Shown here piece by piece: positions 38,525 to 39,512 of a stretch of 39,512 nt of DNA (the first letter of the stretch is position 1; the number at the start of each line of letters is the position of its first letter). The translations under genes were made by a program, and so were the position numbers. The notes below the pieces were generated by a model. That model had not been told where the DNA came from. It saw only the letters and a program-made list of their open reading frames with translations, and searched no databases. The stretch comes from Wolbachia endosymbiont of Fragariocoptes setiger (GTDB lineage Bacteria > Pseudomonadota > Alphaproteobacteria > Rickettsiales > Anaplasmataceae), in assembly GCA_019061405.1 (NCBI GenBank), contig JAHRAF010000008.1:1-39512 (forward strand). Direction: 5' to 3'.

Positions 38525-38567
38525 AACACTGAAGTGTTCGCCTTAAGGCGAGGGTGTTAACTCACCC
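38525..38567. repeat. Three tandem hairpins, resembling an IS605 end or omega-RNA-type terminus
   Basis: AACACT-GA-AGTGTT (38525-38538), the perfect palindrome CGCCTTAAGGCG (38539-38550) and GGGTG-TTAACT-CACCC (38552-38567) follow each other directly. Subterminal hairpins of this kind mark the ends of IS200/IS605 elements and the RNA scaffold next to tnpB. They lie about 130 bases upstream of the TnpA remnant's ATG. They could instead form a terminator, but no T-run follows. Confidence 0.55.
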
Positions 38568-38668
38568 ACATAAAATAATTGAACTATTTTAGCAATATGG
38601 ATAGGTCACTCTTAACACATGGTAAATTGCTATAAAAATATATAAGCCCTTAAATTGAAAAATAATTC

Positions 38669-39512
38669 TTAATAATCAGTATTCTCTTTTAACCAGGCAT
38701 CAACTAAATAAGAAGGTGCATTCCAGGTAACGCAATTGATAATACCTCCATATTGAGATAGTTTTTCAGCTCTAATAAACTCAACTGGCTTCTCTTTAAA
38801 TACTTCTAACATTTTTTTTCTTTACAACATTATCTTCGTACTCATTCCCATAAATAGGTACATATACAGCATTTTTAGTTTGAAGAAAGTTAACATATAT
38901 TCCTGTTGCATCTTCAACTTTTCCTAACTGGTTCTTGTTTGGTGAAGTAAGCTCATCAGACAAATTTTTAAAGTCTAGCTCATGAATTTTCACATCAGGA
39001 AGTTGTTGTTCTAAAATTTCAAGAATTTTATTATATAATTTCTCATCTTCATATTTAGTAACAAATAACTGATTTTCATCTATCCATTTTACCATTCCGT
39101 CAGCGTGACCTGTTATATCATTTTTATCTTGTGGAATAATAACTATTTTCTCTGCACCTATTTCATAAAAATGTAAATTAATTTTTTCTCTTGATAGTTG
39201 TGGATTTAAATCATAGATCTTATCTGTCATAATAATTGACCTACCATTATGTATAAAATTTCCACCATCATTTATGACTTCAATTTCCTGTACTGATGGC
39301 CAACTACTAGTTACACAAGAAAAAGCTTTTCTTATTTTACTTGATGTTGAATATTGAATGTACTCTGGCTTATAAATATACTGATAAAATCCCTTTTTTG
39401 TAATTAATGGAGCAAAATCTCTAATCCAGATATCAAGATCTTTTTGATAAACATAATTAACTTGTATCTTGAAAAAAGCATCTAGTGTTTTAAGCTTAAG
39501 CATTAGATGGAG
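38669..39512 (-). pseudogene. Agmatine deiminase-family gene, interrupted at an A8 run, 5' end outside the window
   Basis: Agmatine/peptidylarginine deiminases (PAD_porph family) hydrolyse agmatine or related guanidines, giving ammonia. The main frame (to 38796) has DIWIRDFAPLI (arginine-binding RDxGP-type motif), NDGGNFIHNGRSII and the catalytic His loop GHADGMVKWID. It ends in a short frameshifted tail right after an eight-A run (T8 at 38812-38819 on the plus strand). The other frame resumes exactly there, MLEVFKEKPVEFIRAEKLSQYGGIINCVTW, with the catalytic Cys in GGIINC, and stops at a TAA at 38671-38669. Removing one A restores one protein. The frame stays open beyond the ATG at 39503 to the window edge, and the family usually has about 80 residues before the RDxGP motif, so the true start is probably outside. 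It could be a dead gene or one kept alive by slippage. Confidence 0.75.

Noticed and set aside
1-39512. CRISPR array or intact prophage
   Set aside because: I saw no evenly spaced direct repeats and no phage structural genes anywhere in the window.

Overview
This AT-rich window looks like the chromosome of an obligate intracellular alphaproteobacterium of the Rickettsiales, family Anaplasmataceae, probably Wolbachia or a close relative. From memory, long stretches of the GroEL protein match Wolbachia GroEL. Other support comes from a second VirB4 with a degenerate Walker A motif, as in the Rickettsiales vir (rvh) type IV secretion system, from ankyrin-repeat genes, and from insertion-sequence debris. 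No database search was possible, so the genus is an inference.

Layout. 1-5.8 kb is a decaying left margin. It holds a long ankyrin-repeat gene broken by frameshifts and two in-frame stops (minus strand), a GDSL/SGNH lipase gene broken by frameshifts (plus), and a small ankyrin remnant. 5.9-7.4 kb is a minus-strand set: iron-type periplasmic binding protein, thioredoxin, and a tRNA with anticodon CAU. 7.5-11.7 kb is a plus-strand run: ubiE, ftsW, an ABC exporter and lipB. 11.7-12.6 kb is gene-free apart from an IS5-type transposase remnant. 12.6-22 kb is a minus-strand housekeeping run, in transcription order groES, groEL, (palindrome), rpsP, ispB, grpE, trpS, ccmF, yajC, glmS. 22.1-25.5 kb is a plus-strand run: gpsA, pgpA, a GNAT acetyltransferase and a PAS protein without a kinase domain. 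It converges on sdhB (minus). A frameshifted unknown gene and uvrD (minus) follow.

29.2-36.2 kb is the most distinctive part. A small signal-peptide membrane protein, a VirB4-II-like ATPase and a 968-residue secreted cysteine-containing protein with a C-terminal glycine-rich domain are arranged as an apparent operon that runs into radA. This looks like a scattered piece of the type IV secretion system.

36.2-39.5 kb is a decaying right margin. It holds two IS200/IS605 TnpA remnants in opposite orientation, a cluster of three hairpins resembling an IS605-type element end, a frameshifted acetyltransferase, and an agmatine-deiminase-family gene interrupted at an A8 run and running off the window edge.

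The intact core covers envelope and division (ftsW, glmS, gpsA, pgpA), respiration and cofactors (ubiE, ispB, sdhB, ccmF, lipB), protein folding and translation (groESL, grpE, trpS, rpsP), secretion (yajC, virB4-like) and DNA repair (uvrD, radA). Decay is concentrated in accessory genes at the two ends, which fits a reduced genome shedding host-interaction and mobile genes.
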